DNA of 9,451 bases from Burkholderiales bacterium (lineage in GTDB: Bacteria; Pseudomonadota; Gammaproteobacteria; Burkholderiales; Casimicrobiaceae), in contig JAITMH010000146.1 in NCBI GenBank assembly GCA_031277445.1, forward strand, positions 1-9,451. The letters are read 5' to 3'. Positions 1 to 5,714 of this stretch are shown piece by piece. A program made the position numbers and the translations under genes. The notes under the pieces are model-generated. The model searched no databases. It was not told where the DNA came from and saw only the letters and a program-made list of their open reading frames with translations. Position 1 is the first letter of the stretch, and each line of letters opens with the position of its first letter.

Positions 1-96
1 TCCCCGTCCATCGACCGTACCTATGGAACAATAATTTTTCATCGCTTTTTGGTAATGCTGCTTCAGCAGAGACCAATTCTCTTCTGTTATTTTCAT
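1..96 (-). CDS. N-terminal part of a small protein, possibly pyridoxamine 5'-phosphate oxidase-like (partial)
   Basis: The first 32 codons of a minus-strand gene are present and the rest lies beyond position 1. The ATG at 94-96 has a strong ribosome-binding site, GGAGG at 104-108, seven bases upstream, which supports a real start. The peptide begins MKITEENWSLLKQHYQKAM and continues to a segment IGTVDGRG. An N-terminal helix followed by a strand of the type (I/A)-(G/A)-T-V-D-x-x-G is how flavin-binding split-barrel proteins of the pyridoxamine 5'-phosphate oxidase superfamily usually begin, so that family is my best guess. Only the first strand is visible, so the function is inference. The gene lies in the AT-rich left end, unlike the housekeeping DNA further right. 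I am fairly sure it is coding and unsure of the family. Confidence 0.5.
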   Translation of the reverse strand, partial: MKITEENWSLLKQHYQKAMKNYCSIGTVDGRG

Positions 97-264
97 TTTA
101 CTTCCTCCACCGCTTTTAAACCGTAGGCTACTATTTGGGCAAACGACTACCCCCTTTCTTACGTTAATACGGTGGTGCGAATCACTGACAGATAAGATGA
201 TATCATTTTTACGAGATTCAGCGGTAAAGCCAAACTTTGCGCTTGGTTCAGGCGACTTTATATA
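97..264. other. AT-rich gap between the efflux-gene remnant and the left-edge gene
   Basis: No convincing gene starts here. On the minus strand the frame of the left-edge gene is open throughout this gap, from the TAA at 265-267 down to position 1, but there is no ATG, GTG or TTG codon before the ATG at 96. A weak promoter could be drawn on the minus strand (TTGCCC at 137-142, TTAAAA at 114-119, spacing 17), but the -10 match is poor and I do not list it separately. The composition is AT-rich compared with the genes at the right. Confidence 0.4.
104..108 (-). promoter_or_regulatory. Ribosome-binding site deciding the start at 96
   Basis: GGAGG reads on the minus strand seven bases before the ATG at 94-96. 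It is one of the strongest Shine-Dalgarno matches in the window and fixes the start of the left-edge gene, although the same frame stays open upstream to 264 with no ATG, GTG or TTG codon. Confidence 0.6.
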
Positions 265-468
265 TTAACCGACGATAACAAAACCCTTAGGGCAGCAAAC
301 ACAAAAATGCCTCTTGGTCAGATCAGATGCCTCAGGTTGCGCCACCGTCACCGTCAGCGCCGGACGAGGCGCTGCATTGCCCTGCTTCTTCTCACCGCAC
401 GCCGCAAGCAGGGCAACGGCAACAAGTGAAATGGCAAGGCAGCGAAGAAGCGAAGTGACGGGAGGCAT
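265..468 (-). pseudogene. Truncated RND-efflux membrane-fusion lipoprotein (5' remnant)
   Basis: The reading frame starts at the ATG 466-468 and ends at TAA 265-267. It begins with a clear lipoprotein signal: a short N-terminus with one Arg, a hydrophobic run (LAISLVAVALL) and the lipobox LAAC at residues 21-24, followed by GEKKQG. A low-complexity linker and a strand ALTVTVAQPEASDLTKR follow, which is how periplasmic adaptor proteins of RND efflux pumps (AcrA/MexA family) start just before their first beta-barrel strand. These proteins are usually 350-400 residues. Here the resemblance stops after about 52 residues, near position 312, where unrelated Cys-rich residues lead quickly to the stop and the DNA turns AT-rich. 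No downstream pump gene is present. I infer a gene cut by deletion or insertion. There is no good ribosome-binding site. A novel short lipoprotein is the alternative. Confidence 0.5.
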
Positions 469-484
469 GGTGGGATAGACCGCG

Positions 485-1975
485 TTAGCAACCTTGACCA
501 ATGTCCGTGCAGCTATGAGGAACACCTTTGTTGTCCACGAAGGTACCGCCAATGGCGTTTACGACACCCGTAGTATTGATCGTGATCACACCTTCAGGAG
601 GATCAGGAGGAGCTGCCGCCAGTGATTTTACTGAGCCACCAGAACCGATGCCAGCACCGCAGCTATCCCTGCTGTTACCACCACCTGCAGCGTTCACATC
701 TGCGTTGCCGGTGATCGTGATGCTGCCGCTCCCTCCTCCAAAGCCGCCGCCAACGCCCGCAGCGCCTTCGCCGCCATTGGCGCTGACAGAACCACCAGTG
801 ATGACAATGTTACCGCCCCCGCCGACAAAGTCGCCGCCGCCAATGCCCGCACCACCGCCACCGCCCGAACCACCGGTGGCATTGACCGTACCACCGTTGA
901 TGACAATGTTACCACCCCCTCCTTCAGAGCCGGCGCCAATGCCCGCACCGCCAGCGCGATTGCCACCGAAAGCATTAACCGTGCCGCCGTCGATGGTAAT
1001 GTCGCCGCCATTACCGCGAATGCCACCACCAATACCTGCGCCACTGTTGGCGCCAGTGGCACTAACAATGCCTCCACTGATGACGATCTTATTCTCCCCT
1101 TGAGCATAGCCACCTCCACCAATGCCCGCACCACCGACTGTGTACAAAGCACCTCCTTGGGCATTGACCGTGCCGCCACTGATGATGATACTGCCTCTTT
1201 CTCCTTTCGCGTGGAGACCGCCACCAATGCCCGCGCCGCCTTCGTCACCGACGGCGTTGATAACACCACCATTGATGACAATGTTACCGCTCGCGCCATT
1301 TCTTCCACCACCAATGCCCGCACCGCCGCCACTACCACCGACAGCATTAACTGTACCGCTGTCGATAGTGATGTTGCCTCCTGTAATAGCACTTAAAAAA
1401 CCATCGCCACCAATGCCTGCGCCAGCACCAGGGAGACGGGGAATACGTGAGGGACCAACGGGCGTGTTGCTAGGACCACCAGTGACCGCCAAACTACCTA
1501 CACCGCCAATAGTCAGCGTGGAGCCACTCGGCACCCCTAAACCCGCTTTGCCCATGCCGCTTTTCAGTGTGTTGGTTCCGACCAACGTCAGATTCACCAT
1601 GGCACCCGCGATATTAAAAGCGCAGGCTTCATCAATACCGCTTGTGTCAATATTTGTGTCAGAAAGCGTGATATTTCTTACTTTGCTTCCAGGCGCGACC
1701 ACAATGCGGTTGCTCTCTGTTGTTCCTGTGATAGTCACATTGCCAGTGATGATAAACACATGGGTATTAGGGTCGTATGTCCAGCCTCTGCCGCTTGCCG
1801 CGATGCTATCACTCACGTCGATGATAGTAACGGCGCTTGGTACGCATGCACGTAGCGCAAGCAACAAAAGCGTCACACTTAACAGTAGCCCACCAAGCGC
1901 GACAGGCGATAAGCGACCGTGTGAACAGCGGAAAGAAAGCGTTGATGACATGGCGGCGCGAGGTATTGCAAGCAT
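485..1975 (-). CDS. Secreted glycine-rich repeat protein, predicted beta-helix (carbohydrate-binding-domain-like)
   Basis: A 496-residue protein. The start at 1975 is supported by AAGGAA at 1981-1986, five bases upstream, and a TATAAT at 2005-2010. Residues 1-24 are basic, 25-43 form a hydrophobic helix, and LRAC at 41-44 could be a poor lipobox. Residues 50-165 contain short strands (VTITG, NITLSDTNIDTSG, CAFNIAGAMVNLTLVGTNTLKSG, AGLGVPSGSTLTI), a pattern I know from right-handed beta-helix proteins annotated as carbohydrate-binding or pectate-lyase-like domains (Cthe_2159 type). From about 184 to 477 there are nine imperfect repeats of 27-35 residues, each AGIGGG, a variable loop, then GxIxIxGGxVNAxGG, one helical turn or two per unit. 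The C-terminus, with two Cys in its last eight residues, shows no recognisable anchor. Long open frames on the plus strand here are proline-rich shadows. A surface or periplasmic binding role is inference; no catalytic residues are recognised. Confidence 0.75.
   Translation of the reverse strand: MLAIPRAAMSSTLSFRCSHGRLSPVALGGLLLSVTLLLLALRACVPSAVTIIDVSDSIAASGRGWTYDPNTHVFIITGNVTITGTTESNRIVVAPGSKVRNITLSDTNIDTSGIDEACAFNIAGAMVNLTLVGTNTLKSGMGKAGLGVPSGSTLTIGGVGSLAVTGGPSNTPVGPSRIPRLPGAGAGIGGDGFLSAITGGNITIDSGTVNAVGGSGGGAGIGGGRNGASGNIVINGGVINAVGDEGGAGIGGGLHAKGERGSIIISGGTVNAQGGALYTVGGAGIGGGGYAQGENKIVISGGIVSATGANSGAGIGGGIRGNGGDITIDGGTVNAFGGNRAGGAGIGAGSEGGGGNIVINGGTVNATGGSGGGGGAGIGGGDFVGGGGNIVITGGSVSANGGEGAAGVGGGFGGGSGSITITGNADVNAAGGGNSRDSCGAGIGSGGSVKSLAAAPPDPPEGVITINTTGVVNAIGGTFVDNKGVPHSCTDIGQGC
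641..1423 (-). repeat. Nine imperfect in-frame repeats coding AGIGGG...GxIxIxGGxVNAxGG
   Basis: On the plus strand the words ccaatgcccgcaccaccg (variants near 841, 935, 1118, 1222 and 1312) and the complement of ATTGTCATCAACGG recur every 80-105 bases. On the coding (minus) strand these are the AGIGGG turn and the NIVINGG strand of a beta-helix. The copies differ at many third positions and in loop length, so the array is not a recent exact amplification, although such sequence can recombine and change copy number. Confidence 0.75.
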
Positions 1976-2004
1976 GGTTTTTCCTTTTCAGCAAGCGAGT
2001 GCGA

Positions 2005-2010
2005 ATTATA
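2005..2010 (-). promoter_or_regulatory. Probable -10 box of the glycine-rich gene
   Basis: A perfect TATAAT reads on the minus strand, about 30 bases before the ATG at 1975, which would give a leader of roughly 20 bases that includes the AAGGAA ribosome-binding site. No good -35 hexamer lies at 16-18 bases; TTGGTT at 2021-2026 is too close. The gene therefore probably has its own promoter rather than only reading through from the upstream membrane-protein gene. Confidence 0.4.
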
Positions 2011-2103
2011 ACTTTATGTGAACCAAGAAGGCGGGCTTTATCATGAACAATTATTACAGGAGGGGTGTAACAAGCGATTGCCGGTTTTATTCACTTACTC
2101 CGG

Positions 2104-3315
2104 TTACGTCTTCCGCGCCTTAACACGCTGCGCCAATTCGTCCAGCGAGATGTTGAGTTTTTCAAAAACGGGATGCAGCAATCCCTGCAATTCGATTTCA
2201 ACCAAATCCTCCGGTTCCGACGGATGTTCGTCGAGAAACAGCCGCATCACTTCGTCCAGTCGCAGCGTTTCCGCACAGCGTTGCAACACCCATCCATCGT
2301 GACCTCTATGAATCATTTGTTTATGGGTCATCGTATCGAGCAGAAAACCGATCTGATCGTCACCCGCGCTGATGTGTTTGCGCAAATGAGAAAGTTGCAG
2401 CGCCCTGCCCTCGTGCTGCGCTTCATAAAGTCGCAAAAGAATTTCCACGGCGTCTTGAAAACGGCGACGGAAGTCGCAGGGACGCCGCCATGCCGCGCCG
2501 CGCCAGTACGACAGCGACGCCGTGATAATGGCGCCGGCCAGCACAACCAGCCACAGGCAGTACAGCCACAATAAAAAAATCGGCAAGCTGGCAAAAGCGC
2601 CGTAAACAAGTTGGTAAGAGGTTACTTTTCCGACGTAGTAGCTGAACGCATAGCGGCCGCCTTCCACCAGCAGCGCCGCGAACAACGCGCCGACCAGCGC
2701 ATGCCGCCAGAGCACATGGCGATTCGGAACGACACGATAAACGAGCCACAGCAACGCTGTTGTCGTGCCCCATGTGCTCAAAAAATGAAACAGGTGCGCA
2801 AACATCGGCCAAGTGTCGGGAACACCGAATCGGTGATGCAGCCACCGCCACAACGTAAAACCGGCGCCGATCAGCAATGGCCCAAGCGTCAAAATCATCC
2901 AGTAAACCAGACACTGCTGCATGAGGTTGCGGCGATTGCGCGTCGCCCAGATGTCGTCGAACGCGCTTTCTATGGTGTATAACAGCAAGAACGCGGCGAT
3001 CCCAAGCAAGATCACGCCGGCGGCGGTCAAGTTGCCGGCATTTCGGAGAAATTCTTCGACGTAATCACCGACTTTGTCCGCGTATTCAGGCACCAGCATC
3101 CCCAGCGCCAGCAGTTTGAAGCGGTCGGCAAATTCGCCGAAAACCGGAAACGCCGACAAGACGATCAGCGCGACAGTAAATAACGGAACGAGCGCCAGCA
3201 ACGTGGCAAACGTCAGGCTGGCCGCTGCCTGTGTCATCCGCAATTCGAGCATTCGCCGCAGCAAGAAGCGCGTGAAACCGAAGATGCGGTAATGGCGCAG
3301 GAAAAAGGCAGGCAT
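2104..3315 (-). CDS. yihY: YihY/UPF0761 family inner-membrane protein (BrkB-like)
   Basis: A 403-residue polytopic membrane protein. Hydrophobic segments lie at about 36-60, 97-116, 136-157, 177-196, 205-225 and 237-268, six in all, which is the family layout. Family landmarks are the N-terminal RMTQAAASLTFATLLALVPL, DDIWATRNRRN at 120-130, and the last segment VYGAFASLPIFLLWLYCLW. After residue 280 comes a soluble domain of about 120 residues, probably winged-helix-like, present in the longer members (about 400 residues) but absent from the 290-residue E. coli YihY. The family was once called ribonuclease BN by mistake; its molecular role is not established. The start has no good ribosome-binding site and lies in a short repeat. 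The next in-frame ATG (residue 22) would remove part of the conserved N-terminus. It is transcribed away from ndk. Confidence 0.88.
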   Translation of the reverse strand: MPAFFLRHYRIFGFTRFLLRRMLELRMTQAAASLTFATLLALVPLFTVALIVLSAFPVFGEFADRFKLLALGMLVPEYADKVGDYVEEFLRNAGNLTAAGVILLGIAAFLLLYTIESAFDDIWATRNRRNLMQQCLVYWMILTLGPLLIGAGFTLWRWLHHRFGVPDTWPMFAHLFHFLSTWGTTTALLWLVYRVVPNRHVLWRHALVGALFAALLVEGGRYAFSYYVGKVTSYQLVYGAFASLPIFLLWLYCLWLVVLAGAIITASLSYWRGAAWRRPCDFRRRFQDAVEILLRLYEAQHEGRALQLSHLRKHISAGDDQIGFLLDTMTHKQMIHRGHDGWVLQRCAETLRLDEVMRLFLDEHPSEPEDLVEIELQGLLHPVFEKLNISLDELAQRVKARKT

Positions 3316-3351
3316 CAGGAGTCAGGTATCAGGAATTCGTTGTCGGAACAT

Positions 3352-3735
3352 TTTAACCGCAAAGAATGAATAACGCGCAAAGAAGATGCAGGGGCGGGTT
3401 TCAAACCAGCCATTGTGTCTCACGCGGAGGCGCGGAGAAAAAAGCTTTTAACCACGAAAAACACGAAAATCACGAAGAAAAATAGCGGTCATTTTGCGCG
3501 AAGTCGCAGAACCGGGAACAAAAACATGATTTAACCGCAAAGAACGCAAAGAAAAGCCGGTGCGGCGGTTTTGGCGTAGGGGCGGCAACCTGCCGCCCGC
3601 GCTCCTCTCCGTACTCTCCGCGCCTCCGCGTGAGGCGGTTTTTGTGGATTCTGCGACTCCGCTTCGCTTCGCGCAGAATGACAGTAATTTTTTTTGTGGT
3701 TAACGCTTTTCTTCTTCGCTGCTTCGCGTGAGATG
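3352..3735. repeat. Intergenic block of interspersed direct and inverted repeats
   Basis: The spacer between yihY and ndk is built from repeat words. TTTAACCGCAAAGAA occurs at 3352-3366 and again at 3530-3544. A 9-base unit CACGAAAAW occurs three times in tandem at 3453-3479. A 20-base arm at 3419-3438 (CTCACGCGGAGGCGCGGAGA) has a perfect inverted copy at 3615-3634. The stretch 3488-3510 has an inverted, 10-base-longer copy at 3650-3682. Such cacgaa/cgcaaag/gcggaggcgcgg words are, as I recall, scattered between genes in many bacterial genomes and are often mis-called as small proteins; the 99-codon minus-strand frame here is of that kind. No gene is supported in this spacer. Confidence 0.7.
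3419..3634. repeat. Perfect 20-base inverted repeat pair
   Basis: The arms are 3419-3438 and 3615-3634, 176 bases apart. A second inverted pair (3488-3510 with 3650-3682) partly interleaves with it, so the block looks like two inverted copies of a composite element and not like one simple hairpin. Confidence 0.7.
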
Positions 3736-3771
3736 GTTTTCTGATTTCTGGCCTCTGGTCCCTGAACACCG

Positions 3772-3780
3772 TGCTATAAT
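3772..3780 (+). promoter_or_regulatory. Extended -10 promoter of ndk
   Basis: TGCTATAAT at 3772-3780 is a perfect -10 hexamer preceded by the TGn extension. No good -35 lies 16-18 bases upstream, as is common for extended -10 promoters. Transcription would begin near 3787, leaving a leader of about 36 bases before the ndk ATG at 3823. Confidence 0.65.
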
Positions 3781-3822
3781 GAAGAGTTTTCTATTTATTC
3801 CATCAAACCGACGAGAACCATC

Positions 3823-4248
3823 ATGACTTTGCAACGCACACTTTCCATTATCAAACCCGACGCAGTCGCCCAGAACGTTATCGGGAAAATTTATACCCGC
3901 TTTGAAGACGCCGGCCTGAAAATCGTCGCGGCGCAAATGCGCCAGTTGTCGCGCACCGAAGCCGAGGGCTTTTATGCGGTGCATCGTGAGCGCCCTTTTT
4001 TCAAGGATTTGGTTGATTTTATGATCTCCGGTCCGGTGATGATTCAGGTGCTTGAAGGCGCTGACGCCATTGCGAAAAACCGCACGTTGATGGGCGCAAC
4101 CGATCCGGCAAAGGCCGATCCCGGCACGATTCGCGCCGATTTTGCCAAGTCGATCGACGCCAACGCCGTGCATGGTTCCGATGCACCGGAGACTGCCGCA
4201 GTGGAAATTGCGTATTTCTTCCCTGCGCTGGCCGTTTACAGCCGGTAA
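3823..4248 (+). CDS. ndk: Nucleoside diphosphate kinase
   Basis: A 141-residue cytosolic enzyme that transfers the gamma-phosphate of ATP to nucleoside diphosphates through a phosphohistidine, balancing the NTP and dNTP pools. The length is that of bacterial Ndk. Visible motifs are [10 protein letters not shown] at 6-15 with the phosphate-binding Lys11, the RPFF segment at 57-60, [11 protein letters not shown] at 69-79, and the active-site motif [12 protein letters not shown] at 114-125 with the phosphorylated His117. The start gives the usual N-terminus; its ribosome-binding site is weak (GAGAA at 3813-3817). It follows an extended -10 promoter and is separated from rlmN by a repeat block. 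Identification is essentially certain. Confidence 0.98.
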   Translation: MTLQRTLSIIKPDAVAQNVIGKIYTRFEDAGLKIVAAQMRQLSRTEAEGFYAVHRERPFFKDLVDFMISGPVMIQVLEGADAIAKNRTLMGATDPAKADPGTIRADFAKSIDANAVHGSDAPETAAVEIAYFFPALAVYSR

Positions 4249-4298
4249 TTTGGCTAAAGCATTGGATACACTCCTGTGAGGATGCGCCACGCTTTGCT

Positions 4299-4403
4299 CC
4301 CCTCTCCCCTTGTGGGAGAGGGGCTGGGGGAGAGGGGTAAAACGGCTGCCGCCCCCCCTCTCCCGCCCCTTCGGGGCACCCTCTCCCGCGAGGGGAGAGG
4401 GTG
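4299..4403. repeat. Hairpin-rich interspersed repeat between ndk and rlmN
   Basis: Three near-perfect hairpins follow one another. First, a 10-bp stem 4299-4308 with 4314-4323 (CCCCTCTCCC, loop CTTGT). Second, a small stem at 4365-4377 (GCCCC-TTC-GGGGC). Third, an 11-bp stem 4377-4387 with 4393-4403 (CACCCTCTCCC, loop GCGAG). This is a REP-like intergenic element of the ctctcccc...ggggagag type that I recall from many proteobacterial genomes. It could act as a transcript-stabilising or attenuating structure after ndk, but it lacks the T-run of an intrinsic terminator. The open frame through it joins the rlmN frame, so automatic start calling is misled here. Confidence 0.75.
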
Positions 4404-4450
4404 AAATGTGTATGTGCTTGAAGCAAAACCACTCCAGGCTTTCCGCCGCC

Positions 4451-5701
4451 ATGAGCAGCACGTTACCGCACGTTAACCTGCTGGATCTCGATCCCGCCGC
4501 GCTTGAAACGTTTTTCGTCAACATGGGCGAAAAACCGTTTCGCGCCCGACAGGTGCTGCCTTGGCTGCATCAGCGTTTTTGCGACGATATCAGCCGGATG
4601 AGCGATCTCTCGAAAGCCGTGCGCGAAAAACTCGCGGCGGTTGCCGAGATTCGGCCACCGCATGTGCTGCGCGACACGACGGCAAACGACGGCACCAGGA
4701 AGTGGTTGTTTGCGGTGGAAAATGAAACAGGAAATGCTGCGGGCGCAGAAAACGCCGTCGAAGCGGTTTATTTGCCGGAAGATGATCGCGGCACGCTGTG
4801 TATTTCGACCCAAGCCGGTTGCATGATGGATTGCACGTTTTGCTCAACCGGTCAGCAAGGCTTCAACCGCAACCTCTCCGTCGGCGAGATCGTCGGTCAG
4901 CTTTGGGTTGCCAATCGCACGCTGTTGGCGGAAGGCATGAGCGCACCCTGGATCGAAGCGGGGCGGTCGCCGATCACCAACGTCGTGCTGATGGGAATGG
5001 GCGAACCGCTTGCCAATTTCAAAAATGTCGTCGCCGCGTTGCAACTTTTTCTGAGCGATTACGCTTACGGGTTGTCGCGCCGCCGCGTTACGCTGTCCAC
5101 GTCCGGCCTGGCGCCGATGATCGACGCGCTGCGCGATGCCTGCCCTGTCGCGCTGGCGGTCAGCCTGCATGCGCCCGACGACGCATTGCGTGACCGGCTG
5201 ATGCCGATCAACCGACGTCACTCGTTGTCCGAACTGATGGCGGCTTGCCGCCGTTATCTCGAAAAAGCGCCGCGTGATTTCGTCACTTTTGAATACCTGT
5301 TGCTGGCCGGTGTCAACGACGCGCCGACGCAGGCCGCCGCGCTGATCGAACGGGTGCGCGACGTGCCTTGCAAATTCAACCTGATCCCGTTCAACCCGTT
5401 CCCGGGAGCGCCGTATCGGGCGCCGACACGCGACCGTGTGCTGGCGTTTCAGCGCGTGTTGATGAACGCCGGTATCGTCACCACGATCCGCAAAACACGC
5501 GGGGGCGACATTGACGCCGCCTGCGGCCAACTGGCCGGTCAGGTTCACAATCGGGTACGCTACCGGATGAGCGATGTTCCGCATCGTGCCGAACCGCGTG
5601 AAGCGGCGGCGCTTTCCGAAAAATCCTCCGCGCAGTTTCCTGTTTCGCGTGAACGCCACCGTTTTTCCTGTTATTCTCACACCGAGCGCCCTGCTACTTA
5701 A
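4451..5701 (+). CDS. rlmN: Dual-specificity 23S rRNA A2503 / tRNA A37 C2-methyltransferase RlmN
   Basis: A radical-SAM enzyme that methylates C2 of A2503 in 23S rRNA and A37 in some tRNAs. I choose ATG 4451 (416 residues): the frame is open further upstream but there it runs through the hairpin repeat, and homology begins with [15 protein letters not shown]. Residues 15-70 form the N-terminal accessory domain ([18 protein letters not shown]). The cluster motif CMMDCTFC gives Cys124, Cys128 and Cys131. [13 protein letters not shown] at 181-193 is the SAM-binding GEP motif, SLHAP lies at 238-242, and [11 protein letters not shown] at 312-322. Cys358 in DAACGQLAG corresponds to the methylated catalytic Cys355 of E. 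coli, and Cys117 to its Cys118. The last 45 or so residues form an unusual Arg/Ser/Ala-rich tail past the family's normal end. The start lacks a clear ribosome-binding site. Confidence 0.95.
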   Translation: MSSTLPHVNLLDLDPAALETFFVNMGEKPFRARQVLPWLHQRFCDDISRMSDLSKAVREKLAAVAEIRPPHVLRDTTANDGTRKWLFAVENETGNAAGAENAVEAVYLPEDDRGTLCISTQAGCMMDCTFCSTGQQGFNRNLSVGEIVGQLWVANRTLLAEGMSAPWIEAGRSPITNVVLMGMGEPLANFKNVVAALQLFLSDYAYGLSRRRVTLSTSGLAPMIDALRDACPVALAVSLHAPDDALRDRLMPINRRHSLSELMAACRRYLEKAPRDFVTFEYLLLAGVNDAPTQAAALIERVRDVPCKFNLIPFNPFPGAPYRAPTRDRVLAFQRVLMNAGIVTTIRKTRGGDIDAACGQLAGQVHNRVRYRMSDVPHRAEPREAAALSEKSSAQFPVSRERHRFSCYSHTERPAT

Positions 5702-5714
5702 GGAACTGTTAATT

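Noticed and set aside
528..1103. 191-codon open frame on the plus strand, Pro-rich
   Set aside because: Same cause: a shadow of the Gly-rich repeats, with no ribosome-binding site or recognisable domain.
694..1392. 232-codon minus-strand frame rich in Val, Ala and Ser
   Set aside because: A second frame of the same repeat DNA. Repeats keep alternative frames open; there is no signal peptide or start site.
641..1423. Possible CRISPR array suggested by regularly spaced repeats
   Set aside because: The repeats are in-frame protein repeats of unequal spacing inside a long open frame; they are not identical and have no unique spacers of constant length.
1122..2021. 299-codon open frame on the plus strand, Pro/Ala-rich
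   Set aside because: It is the antisense shadow of the glycine-rich gene: Gly codons read backwards as Pro. The minus strand has the signal peptide, ribosome-binding site, -10 box and beta-helix repeat pattern; the plus frame has none of these.
3470..3769. 99-codon minus-strand frame in the yihY-ndk spacer
   Set aside because: It is translated interspersed repeat (phrases such as VILREAKRS and FFAFFAVK that I recall from many spurious annotations), and it covers the ndk promoter region.
4299..4403. Intrinsic terminator after ndk
   Set aside because: The stems are strong but none is followed by a T-run, and very similar structures are known as interspersed repeats; I list it as a repeat.
4310..4450. 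Upstream extension of rlmN to an ATG at 4310
   Set aside because: The extra 47 codons run through the hairpin repeat element and give a Gly/Arg/Pro-rich segment not found in RlmN; homology begins after ATG 4451.
5661..5677. Possible extended -10 (TGTTATTCT) before pilW
   Set aside because: Only 4 of 6 bases match, there is no -35 at a usable distance, and the tight rlmN-pilW packing suggests shared transcription.
5574..5714. Upstream extension of pilW to an ATG at 5574
   Set aside because: It would put 47 residues in front of the lipoprotein signal peptide and overlap rlmN; ATG 5715 has an AGGA site and a proper lipobox at residue 20.
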